Made by a program: the position numbers and the translations under genes
Shown here: positions 37,962-46,329 of the stretch, piece by piece
Layout: each line of letters begins with the position of its first letter
How positions within the stretch are numbered: position 1 is the stretch's first letter
The notes under the pieces: generated by a model
Databases searched by the model: none
Seen by the model: only the letters and a program-made list of their open reading frames with translations
Told to the model about the DNA's origin: nothing
Source: Paracoccaceae bacterium
Lineage (GTDB): Bacteria; Pseudomonadota; Alphaproteobacteria; Rhodobacterales; Rhodobacteraceae
DNA: 55,352 nt
Assembly: GCA_902554705.1 (NCBI GenBank)
Contig: CACDPP010000011.1
Span: forward strand, 1-55,352
Direction of reading: 5' to 3'

Positions 37962-38933
37962 TCAACCTGCAGCAAAATCGAAGATACTATCAATCATCGA
38001 TTGAGTTCCTTGAGAAAATTCCAAACTACAAGGATAGGTTTTGCTGTTTAAAACGGCATCACTGAATGCCTCTATTTGGTTTACGTAATGGGAAACACCT
38101 GGATAACTATAAACTTTTTCTGTTCCATCATTCATCCGTTGAATAATTTCTGCTTTATCATAAACCATTGGATTAAAGGGCGCTGTAAGTTTTATAAAAC
38201 CCTCTGTTCCTTGAAACGTAACTTCTTGTCGCGGCGCCATTCTCATAGATGTAATGCTGGTAAACTTGAATTTTGGAAAATCAAAGGCGGCTAGCGCCCA
38301 TACATCCACACCATTTTCATATTTTATATCAGCATGCTGAATTGCCACTGGTTCTTCGCCTGTAACAAACCTAACTGATCCTAAAGTGTAAACTCCTATG
38401 TCAGGTAAACCTCCCCCGCCCATCTTCGAGTTATTACGAATATTTTCGAGGTCCGCCTGATTATTATAACTAAACACTGAGTCGACTTGAATTAATTCTC
38501 CCAAAACACCCGATTGAACAATCTCCTTTGCCTTTTGCCACTGAGGATGGTGCACAATCATATAAGCTTCAGCAACTAATAACCCGGTATCATCTCTAAG
38601 TTTTATTAACTCATTAATTTCTTCAGCTCTCATCGCGATCGGTTTTTCGCATAAGACGTGTTTTCCAGATTTAATTGCCCGAATTGTCCAATCAACATGC
38701 ATGGTGTTGGGTAAAGGAATGTAAACGGCATCAGCTACGTCGTCTGCTAACAGTTCATCATAACTTTCATAGCGCTCTATTTCCGGCTCAAGTTGCGCAA
38801 ATGCAGCAGCTTTTTCTTTAGAGCCAGAAGCTAGCGCGTTAAAACGGTTATTCTTTGCTAGTTGAATTGCTGGGGTTAAGTGCTCCAAAGCAAATTTTGA
38901 AGCTCCTAAAACACCCCACCTTAAATATTCCAT
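37962..38933 (-). CDS. Gfo/Idh/MocA-family oxidoreductase
   Basis: A 323-aa NAD(P)-dependent sugar-type dehydrogenase. It has an N-terminal Rossmann motif WGVLGASKFA, YIPLPNTMHVDWTIRAIKSGKHVLCEKPIAM (about 72-102, with the catalytic Lys of EKP) and the C-terminal GFO_IDH_MocA domain. The ATG at 38933 has GGAG eight bases before; a TTG four codons upstream is disregarded. It lies 74 bases upstream of phaR and 60 downstream of rpoH on the same strand. Its substrate, perhaps a dihydrodiol or an inositol/sugar derivative, cannot be inferred. Confidence 0.9.
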   Translation of the reverse strand: MEYLRWGVLGASKFALEHLTPAIQLAKNNRFNALASGSKEKAAAFAQLEPEIERYESYDELLADDVADAVYIPLPNTMHVDWTIRAIKSGKHVLCEKPIAMRAEEINELIKLRDDTGLLVAEAYMIVHHPQWQKAKEIVQSGVLGELIQVDSVFSYNNQADLENIRNNSKMGGGGLPDIGVYTLGSVRFVTGEEPVAIQHADIKYENGVDVWALAAFDFPKFKFTSITSMRMAPRQEVTFQGTEGFIKLTAPFNPMVYDKAEIIQRMNDGTEKVYSYPGVSHYVNQIEAFSDAVLNSKTYPCSLEFSQGTQSMIDSIFDFAAG

Positions 38934-38993
38934 TATTATCTCCAAAATTCTTCAGTTTCGAAATTGAAGTTATTTCAGAGAAAAGTTCAATAG

Positions 38994-39887
38994 CTATTGA
39001 GAAATCATACCCTTCTCCAAAGCCATTTCGCGCATTTTTTCTTGCAGTTTTTCAAAGGCGCGAACTTCAATTTGCCTTACACGCTCTCTACTAACGCCAT
39101 AATTTTCACTCAATTCCTCGAGTGTTTTTACCTCGTCGACCAAACGTCTTTGCGTTAAAATATCTTTCTCTCGATCATTTAATCCACTCATAGCAGAATT
39201 TAGCATAACGCGGCGCATAGATAATTCATCCTGGAATTCGTAGTCAGCAGCCTGATCGGCATCTTCATCTTCTAACCAGTCTTGCCATTCCATCGAACTC
39301 TCGCCGTCGGCACTTATCATCGCGTTCAGTGATGCATCGCCTCCCGACAGTCTGCGGTTCATCGAAACCACTTCGGCCTCAGAAACGCCTAAGTCTCCAG
39401 CAATTTTTGCAACATTATCAGGATGCATATCCCCTTCGTCTAAAGCACCTATTCTGGATTTAGCCTTCCTCAAATTGAAAAATAACTTTTTTTGAGCACT
39501 AGTTGTACCCATTTTTACAAGAGACCAGCTTCTCAAGATATATTCCTGGATACTCGCCCGTATCCACCACATGGCATAGGTTGCAAGACGAAAACCTTTT
39601 TCAGGGTCAAAACGTTTTACTGCTTGCATCAGCCCCACATTAGCTTCTGAAATAACTTCAGCCTGTGGCAGCCCATACCCACGATAACCCATAGCTATCT
39701 TCGCTGCCAATCTTAGGTGAGACGTTACCATCTGATGGGCAGCATCAGAATCCTGTTCCTCGATCCAACGCTTTGCTAACATATACTCCTGTTCCGGCTC
39801 CAGCATTGGGAACTTCCGTATTTCTTGTAAATATCTGCTCAATCCATTTTCTGGGCTTGGAGCTGGAAGGTTTTTATAATTACTCAT
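38994..39887 (-). CDS. rpoH: RNA polymerase sigma factor RpoH (sigma-32)
   Basis: A heat-shock sigma factor of 297 aa. Region 2 (LRLAAKIAMGYRGYGLPQAEVISEANVGLMQAVKRFDPEKGFRLATYAMWWIRASI) and region 4 (GVSRERVRQIEVRAFEKL) are complete, and the RpoH-specific box QKKLFFNLRKAK is present near 130-141. A D/E-rich stretch (EDEDADQAADYEFQDE, about 207-222) precedes region 4. It lies downstream of rluD on the same strand, the order usual in Rhodobacterales; some of these genomes carry more than one RpoH. Confidence 0.96.
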   Translation of the reverse strand: MSNYKNLPAPSPENGLSRYLQEIRKFPMLEPEQEYMLAKRWIEEQDSDAAHQMVTSHLRLAAKIAMGYRGYGLPQAEVISEANVGLMQAVKRFDPEKGFRLATYAMWWIRASIQEYILRSWSLVKMGTTSAQKKLFFNLRKAKSRIGALDEGDMHPDNVAKIAGDLGVSEAEVVSMNRRLSGGDASLNAMISADGESSMEWQDWLEDEDADQAADYEFQDELSMRRVMLNSAMSGLNDREKDILTQRRLVDEVKTLEELSENYGVSRERVRQIEVRAFEKLQEKMREMALEKGMISQ

Positions 39888-39939
39888 TTTTACTAATCGA
39901 TTTTCCCAAAAAGCTTGAAGTATTGGCGTTTAAAATAAG

Positions 39940-39952
39940 AACAGTCACTGTT
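39940..39952. promoter_or_regulatory. 13-base palindrome upstream of rpoH
   Basis: AACAGTCACTGTT is a perfect inverted repeat (AACAGT-C-ACTGTT) 53 bases upstream of the rpoH start, in the 110 bases between rluD and rpoH. It could be an operator. It does not match the alphaproteobacterial LexA box (GTTC-N7-GTTC). No other supporting copies were noticed. Confidence 0.25.
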
Positions 39953-39997
39953 AGTTTAACACAAAAAGCAACTTAATAATTGATATATTAATATTAT

Positions 39998-41017
39998 TTA
40001 TTTTTTCAACCCTAGGGCCAATTTTTGCATATCTGATGGCATATCGAGTGAAAACTTCATCCGTTTACCTGTCAAAGGGTGAATAAAACCAAGAACTGAT
40101 GCGTGCAAAGCCTGCCGTTGAAATTCGTTGACCGAATTAAAGCCATCTTCATTCAATGCTTTGTTAGAAATTTTTTTTCGTCTTCCGTATTTTGCGTCTC
40201 CAATTAAAGCGTGACCTAAATGGGCCATCTGTGCTCTGATTTGATGAGTCCTACCAGTTTCAAGCCAGCACTCAATTAGTGAAACAACGTGGGGGTTCCC
40301 AAACTTTTCAAGTACTTTGAAACGAGTAACTGCATGCCTGCCTCCTTCAAATAAAACTGTTTGACGTTGACGGTCATGTTTGTGACGAGCCAAATGTGTA
40401 GAAATTTTAACCACACTTCCCACCTCAAACGAGACGCCTTTGACGCCCTTTAAACGAGGGGACCCCACATCAGGAGCTCCATGGCAAAATGCGTGGTATA
40501 TTCTCTCAACACTATGTTGTTCAAATTGTTCAGCCAGTCCATGATGCGCTTTATCGTTTTTGGCAACGACCAGAAGGCCGCTCGTATCCTTGTCTATTCT
40601 ATGAACAATTCCAGGTCTTTTTTCACCTCCAATACCAGATAAACTATTCTGACAATGGTAAAGTAATGCATTCACTAGCGTATCTTTTGGCGAACCAGGA
40701 GCCGGGTGAACAACCATGCCAGCAATCTTGTTAACAACCAAGAGATCCTCATCCTCAAAAATTATATCTAATTTGATTTTTTGGGGTAATGTTTCCACTG
40801 GCTCCAGTTCGGGCATCAGAACTTTGACGGATTGTCCTTCACTTACATTAGCGGTTGGATTTTTAACTATATTGCCATCAACTTCTACATAGCCCTCAGT
40901 TATAAGCCGGGTTAATCGCGTCCGAGATAGACCAGCTTGGGCTGGCGCATCGCGTGAAAGCGCTTTATCTAGTCTAGAAGGTGGACTATTTGAAATGGAG
41001 AAACTTATTATGGACAT
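39998..41017 (-). CDS. rluD: Ribosomal large subunit pseudouridine synthase (RluD family)
   Basis: Pseudouridylates 23S rRNA (positions 1911/1915/1917 in the E. coli numbering). The 339-aa protein has an N-terminal S4 RNA-binding domain (LSRTRLTRLITEGYVEVDGN, about 30-70) and the RluA/RluD catalytic core: PGIVHRIDKDTSGLLVVAK with the catalytic Asp, GRTHQIRAQMAHLGHALIGDAKYG, and RQALHASVLGFIHP. The ATG is preceded by a perfect AGGAGG at nine-base spacing, embedded within the divergent DUF6476 gene, which overlaps its first eight bases. Confidence 0.96.
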   Translation of the reverse strand: MSIISFSISNSPPSRLDKALSRDAPAQAGLSRTRLTRLITEGYVEVDGNIVKNPTANVSEGQSVKVLMPELEPVETLPQKIKLDIIFEDEDLLVVNKIAGMVVHPAPGSPKDTLVNALLYHCQNSLSGIGGEKRPGIVHRIDKDTSGLLVVAKNDKAHHGLAEQFEQHSVERIYHAFCHGAPDVGSPRLKGVKGVSFEVGSVVKISTHLARHKHDRQRQTVLFEGGRHAVTRFKVLEKFGNPHVVSLIECWLETGRTHQIRAQMAHLGHALIGDAKYGRRKKISNKALNEDGFNSVNEFQRQALHASVLGFIHPLTGKRMKFSLDMPSDMQKLALGLKK

Positions 41018-41324
41018 AGACGATCAACCTCCTAACGCCGATTTCCAATTACCTCGAAATTTAAGGTTTTTGCAACGTTTAGTAACATTACTTACTGTAT
41101 CAATGATTGCAGGAATTTTAACTATCGCTGCATTGCTTGCCTTTAAACTTCGCTCCGAAAATATAAATTTTCCCCAGACGTTGATACTTCCTGATGGGAC
41201 TAAGCCCATAGCTTTTACACAAACACAGGATTGGTATTCTGTTATTACAGACACAAATGAAATTCTGATTTTCAAAAACAACGGAACATTGATTCAATCT
41301 ATAGCGGTTCAAGATTTAGAATAA
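41010..41324 (+). CDS. DUF6476 small membrane protein divergent from rluD
   Basis: A 104-aa protein matching the DUF6476 family, recalled from next to rluD in Rhodobacterales. It has a soluble N-terminus (DDQPPNADFQLPRNLRFLQRL), one membrane helix (about 28-50, VTLLTVSMIAGILTIAALLAF), then a beta-rich C-terminal part LPDGTKPIAFTQTQDWYSVITDTNEILIF resembling a single beta-propeller blade or PQQ-like repeat. The start chosen is the second in-frame ATG (GGAG nine bases upstream, within the first ATG region); an ATG 15 bases upstream would lengthen the overlap. It overlaps the start of rluD head-to-head. Its function is unknown. Confidence 0.85.
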   Translation: MDIDDQPPNADFQLPRNLRFLQRLVTLLTVSMIAGILTIAALLAFKLRSENINFPQTLILPDGTKPIAFTQTQDWYSVITDTNEILIFKNNGTLIQSIAVQDLE

Positions 41325-41326
41325 AT

Positions 41327-42232
41327 TTATTCAATCAAAGCGCTAAACTCACGCCATTCACCCGCTGACATACCGCTAGTCTCTTTCGTGACCAGTTCTC
41401 CTTTAATCATTCGTTTGATGCAATCTAATGCCTTAGAGGATAATGTCGCCCCGCCTAGTCTATAATCTTCGAAGGCCCCATATGCGAATGGAACCCAATC
41501 GCTAACTAATTTACAAATTTCATCAGCATATACTCTAATTTCAAACTGTGCGTGACTATCTGCGCGTAACCGCAGAAAATGGAATAAGTTATGTAGATCT
41601 ACTTTCCAGTACCATTGGGTATAAATATTTGCTGGTAAATTCATTCGCGCAAGCTCACGCGCAAGACCCTTTTGGCCCTCTTGGCTTATCATTTGTTCGT
41701 AATGATCATAAGTCTGAGCCGAGTCATTTTTGAGCAATCGCAGAACTTTTTCTGCCTCTTCTCCAGTCAACACCTCTCCTCGACCTTGATTATTTATAAC
41801 TGATTGAGCCGCCAATGCCTCTGGCTCAGGGATATAAAATTCCCGATCAAGAATAGAGTAACGCGCTGAATATTCGTTTACATTGGCTGTTCTGTGGCGG
41901 ATCCATTGCCTAGCAACAAAAACCGGTAATTTAACGTGTAATTTCACTTCGCACATTTCAAACGGCGTTGAATGCCAGTGCCTCATTAAATATCTGATGA
42001 GCCCCTCATCATTTTGTACTGACTTTGTACCACGGCCATAGCTGACACGGGCTGCTTGACATATTGCAGCATCGTCACCCATGTAATCTACCACTCTTAC
42101 AAAGCCATGATCTAGAACAGGATAAACCTTATACAAGTGGTTTTCCATGCCCACGCTGACCGCTCGAAGTGTCTGGTTTTGCTCGGACCTCAGTGCATCG
42201 ATATCGGCTTTCTGTTCGGGGGTCACTGGCAT
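41327..42232 (-). CDS. thyX: FAD-dependent thymidylate synthase
   Basis: Makes dTMP from dUMP using FAD, methylene-tetrahydrofolate and NADPH, an alternative to ThyA. The motif RHRxxxxxxxS is exact at residues 112-122 (R112-H113-R114, S122), and dUMP-binding segments such as SARYS follow. The 301-aa length fits the alphaproteobacterial ThyX. AAGGA precedes the ATG by eight bases. It lies two bases after DUF6476 in the opposite direction (convergent) and is divergent from gloA. No thyA is visible in this window. Confidence 0.97.
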   Translation of the reverse strand: MPVTPEQKADIDALRSEQNQTLRAVSVGMENHLYKVYPVLDHGFVRVVDYMGDDAAICQAARVSYGRGTKSVQNDEGLIRYLMRHWHSTPFEMCEVKLHVKLPVFVARQWIRHRTANVNEYSARYSILDREFYIPEPEALAAQSVINNQGRGEVLTGEEAEKVLRLLKNDSAQTYDHYEQMISQEGQKGLARELARMNLPANIYTQWYWKVDLHNLFHFLRLRADSHAQFEIRVYADEICKLVSDWVPFAYGAFEDYRLGGATLSSKALDCIKRMIKGELVTKETSGMSAGEWREFSALIE

Positions 42233-42322
42233 CTTCGAATCCTTTTAATCAACTTTCGCTTACCATATATTGTGCATCTAAGATAATAAACCGCAACATA
42301 CATTTTATTCCCTAGATCCGAT

Positions 42323-42415
42323 ATGGACTGGCTTTATTCCAAAACCTTAGCTAAAAATTACTTCGAACGAATGAAAAAAGTTGTGTTTAATGAAAGACTG
42401 TGGGGAAAGGTGTAA
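42323..42415 (+). CDS. Possible small ORF upstream of gloA
   Basis: A 30-codon frame beginning ATG and ending TAA three bases before gloA; the product starts MDWLYSKTLAKNYFERMKK and ends ERLWGKV. It is rich in basic and aromatic residues, which suggests real coding, but it lacks a ribosome-binding site. It could be a leader peptide or a translated remnant. I do not recognise a homologue. Confidence 0.3.
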   Translation: MDWLYSKTLAKNYFERMKKVVFNERLWGKV

Positions 42416-42418
42416 AAA

Positions 42419-42847
42419 ATGAAAACTAAATATCTGCACACAATGGTACGTGTAAAAAACCTTGAAGCTTCGATAGCATTTTATGAGCTCTTGGGTTTAA
42501 AAAAAATTCGCCATCATGACAGTGAACAAGGAAGGTTCAGCCTAATCTTCATGGCACCTGAGGGACAAGAAGAATGCCCTGTCGAACTCACATATAATTG
42601 GGATGGTGACGAGGGTCTTCCAAGCGATAGCAGACACTTCGGACATTTGGCATATGAAGTAGAAAATATATATGAAATGTGTGATCATTTGATGGAAAAT
42701 GGCGTGACGATTAATAGGCCCCCGAGAGATGGAAGAATGGCATTTGTTAGGTCCCCAGACAATATATCAGTAGAGCTTTTACAAGCTGGAGGAGCTTTGG
42801 AAACTAAAGAACCTTGGGCTTCTATGGAAAATATTGGGCACTGGTAG
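42419..42847 (+). CDS. gloA: Lactoylglutathione lyase (glyoxalase I)
   Basis: Converts the methylglyoxal-glutathione hemithioacetal to S-lactoylglutathione. The 142-aa protein has His7 (LHTMVRV), Glu in PVELTYNW (about 57), His in FGHLAYEV (about 74) and Glu in ISVELLQAG (about 118) as the usual metal ligands. Length and the GRFSLIFMAPEG segment fit the family. AAGG lies just before the ATG. Together with gor it shows glutathione-based detoxification. Confidence 0.95.
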   Translation: MKTKYLHTMVRVKNLEASIAFYELLGLKKIRHHDSEQGRFSLIFMAPEGQEECPVELTYNWDGDEGLPSDSRHFGHLAYEVENIYEMCDHLMENGVTINRPPRDGRMAFVRSPDNISVELLQAGGALETKEPWASMENIGHW

Positions 42848-42870
42848 AAATAAGAACTGTACCAAATATT

Positions 42871-43143
42871 CTAAGAAGATAAGCCACCTGAATTGGAAAT
42901 AAAATTCTTTATATCCTGAATAAGGTCAAAAAATTCTTTTTTTGGGTCAACTCGGCCAGTAGACCACTGGTATAGATCTTGATCATTTTCCAAAAGTAAA
43001 TTTTCAAAATTTTCAAGTTCCAGTTCTGACATCGAATTCAAATTTAAATCAGCAAAATTTTTTAAGATTAAATCCATTTCTTTTATTCCACGGCGCATGG
43101 AACGCATCTTTAATCTTTTGCGTTTAATTTCCAGTTCGTCCAT
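42871..43143 (-). CDS. sdhE: Succinate dehydrogenase flavinylation factor SdhE
   Basis: A small (90 aa) helical protein of the SdhE/Sdh5 (DUF339) family that helps attach FAD covalently to SdhA. The RGxxE motif is exact: RRGIKEMD (R18-G19-x-x-E22), preceded by KRKRLKMRSM and followed by FENLLLENDQDLYQWSTG. It begins three bases after the XRE gene stop, so both are probably co-transcribed. sdhA itself is not in the window. Confidence 0.92.
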   Translation of the reverse strand: MDELEIKRKRLKMRSMRRGIKEMDLILKNFADLNLNSMSELELENFENLLLENDQDLYQWSTGRVDPKKEFFDLIQDIKNFISNSGGLSS

Positions 43144-43146
43144 GGG

Positions 43147-43524
43147 CTAATTAAGTTTTCCGCTAGCTCTGAGCTTATTTTCTATACTCGTAATCCTATC
43201 AACAATTTTAAGTAAATTTATTCTTAATGCCGTCAACTCTTTGAGAGACTCTTGTAAATCATCTGGCATTTCATATGATTTTTCAGGATCCTCAACGCCT
43301 GACCCCTCAGCACTAATTAACCAAGTAATTGATACATTCAACAAACCAGCCAGCATGGATAGCCGATTTGCGCGTGGCTCTGAGTTATCGTTTTCCCATG
43401 ATTTAATAGTTGAATTTTTCACTCCCAGGCGCTTCGCCAAATCCTGCTGTGATAAATTTGATTTTTCTCTTGCAGCCACCAACCTGTCGCCAAAAGTAGC
43501 TTTATCTGGCCCGTACCAATCCAT
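43147..43524 (-). CDS. XRE-family transcriptional regulator
   Basis: A 125-aa protein with an N-terminal HTH_3 domain: FGDRLVAAREKSNLSQQDLAKRLGVKNSTIKSWENDNSEPRANRLSMLAGLLNVS (about 11-66), and a C-terminal helical, possibly coiled-coil, tail (about 88-120). It is followed by sdhE (3 bases) and is divergent from the aminotransferase gene, with an 8-base palindrome between them; autoregulation is a reasonable guess. No signal sensor domain is visible. Confidence 0.9.
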   Translation of the reverse strand: MDWYGPDKATFGDRLVAAREKSNLSQQDLAKRLGVKNSTIKSWENDNSEPRANRLSMLAGLLNVSITWLISAEGSGVEDPEKSYEMPDDLQESLKELTALRINLLKIVDRITSIENKLRASGKLN

Positions 43525-43597
43525 ATTATTTTACCTGCGACGCCTCTTATATATTGCTTGAATGGTTTATGGCAGCACTTTAAGACAATTCAAACGA

Positions 43598-43605
43598 TTG
43601 TACAA
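43598..43605. promoter_or_regulatory. Palindromic candidate operator in the XRE / aminotransferase intergenic region
   Basis: TTGTACAA is a perfect 8-base palindrome 14 bases upstream of the aminotransferase start, flanked on both sides by CAAACG in direct orientation (43591 and 43603). It could be the binding site of the divergent XRE regulator. The element is too short to be sure. Confidence 0.3.
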
Positions 43606-43618
43606 ACGGATCAAATAA

Positions 43619-44821
<1,203 letters not shown>

Positions 44822-44832
44822 TAGCTTCCAGA

Positions 44833-46164
44833 TTAAATTTTTAGATTTTTTATAAGGCGCAAAAATAGAAATAAGCAGGCAAAACCTAAGCCTATCACTA
44901 AGCCTAACCAAATTCCTTGTGCGCCAAAATTAAAATGAAAAGTTAAAATATAACCACTAGGCAGGCCTATTATCCAATAACTTATAACAGCTAAATACAT
45001 AGGTATTGTCGTATCGTGTAGACCACGAAGCAAGTGTATCGCTAGAGCCTGTCCACCATCTACTAATTGAAACAATGCAGCCAATGCTAAAAGAGAAATT
45101 CCCATTTCAATTATCAAGTATGCATTAAGTTCTTCAGAATTTAAAAAAGCCGAAATAAGAAATTTGGGAAACCCAAGAAAAATCATAATGGCTAGAGATG
45201 ATAGTCCCAATGATATAACCAGCGCAGCCCAACACTCATTAATAATTTTGTGTTTATCCTTTTTACCGAAAGCCGCGCTGACTCTAATTGTGGCAGCATC
45301 TGATAAGCCTAAATGAAGCATGAAGGTTATACTTGCTAGTTGCAAAGCAATTCCATGGGCCGCCAGCTCAAGTTGACCAACCCAACCCATCATTATTGAA
45401 CTAGCTGAAAACAAACCTGCTTCAGCCAAGCTAGTTACCCCAATTGCAGAACCCATTTTTAAAACAAGGCCAATTACGCCACGATCTGGTCTCCAAAAGT
45501 GGACAAATAAATTGTGCTGCGGCAACTGGATTTTTGCACAAATAATAAAACTTATAAACATAAATAGGTTGACAAAAATGGTTGCAATACCTGCGCCAAT
45601 TATCCCGAGCTCAGGCAGTCCAAACATTCCAAATACAAGTAGATAATTGATCAAAAGGTTCAATAAAACAGCAATAATTGAGATATAAAATGTAACTTTT
45701 ACATACTCCATTGCTGCCAAATAACACCTCAAAACTGAAGAACTGAGAGCAGGGAACATCGCAATACCAGAAAAGATGAGATACTCAGAAGCCAAAGCTG
45801 CGAGGTTAAATTCCTGGCCCAATAATAAAAGAAGCCGCTCTGAAAAAACAAAAATTGGAGAAACAAGCAAACCAAAAGCAAGGCTTAACCACAAGGCCAT
45901 CCTAGTAATTCTTCTAATTTTTGTGGTGTCATCTTCCGTATTTGCAGTTGAGACTAACGCCATCGCAGCAAATGAAAACCCAGCTCCAAGAATAAAAATA
46001 ATAAAAAAGATTGTGGTTCCCAAAACGAGTGCAGCAAGTGCTTCAGTAGAATAGCGGCCAACAATCAAGGTGTCGCCTACACCTATAAGAATTTGGGCTA
46101 TGTGCCCTCCAATTAATGGTAGCGAAAGTAAAAAAAGGGAGCGAATGCAGCTTAAAAATTTCAT
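44833..46164 (-). CDS. norM: MATE-family efflux transporter
   Basis: A 443-aa, ~12-helix multidrug and toxin extrusion protein. SLPLIGGHIAQILIGVGDTLIVGRYSTEALAALVLG near the N-terminus is the classical MATE start, and the second half shows a repeated pattern (ELAAHGIALQLASITFMLHLGLSDAATIRV). It would export cations using Na+ or H+. It lies between aspC and parE with no partner gene. The exact substrate is not inferable. Confidence 0.92.
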   Translation of the reverse strand: MKFLSCIRSLFLLSLPLIGGHIAQILIGVGDTLIVGRYSTEALAALVLGTTIFFIIFILGAGFSFAAMALVSTANTEDDTTKIRRITRMALWLSLAFGLLVSPIFVFSERLLLLLGQEFNLAALASEYLIFSGIAMFPALSSSVLRCYLAAMEYVKVTFYISIIAVLLNLLINYLLVFGMFGLPELGIIGAGIATIFVNLFMFISFIICAKIQLPQHNLFVHFWRPDRGVIGLVLKMGSAIGVTSLAEAGLFSASSIMMGWVGQLELAAHGIALQLASITFMLHLGLSDAATIRVSAAFGKKDKHKIINECWAALVISLGLSSLAIMIFLGFPKFLISAFLNSEELNAYLIIEMGISLLALAALFQLVDGGQALAIHLLRGLHDTTIPMYLAVISYWIIGLPSGYILTFHFNFGAQGIWLGLVIGLGFACLFLFLRLIKNLKI

Positions 46165-46329
46165 TACTGCCGGCTATCTTTAAAAACTAGAAAAGTAAAT
46201 TAATTAGCGTCTTTAATTTAAATTTTAATTTTTCAACTATAGAGATCTGCGTGAGTAACAAACTTAAATGGAATTGATCTCTTCCCCTTACGACTTTGAC
46301 CTGTCATAGTGAGTTAAAAGAGCAGAAAC

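Noticed and set aside
39930-39960. LexA/SOS box before rpoH
   Set aside because: One GAAC/GTTC-like word touches the palindrome, but the GTTC-N7-GTTC spacing is absent.
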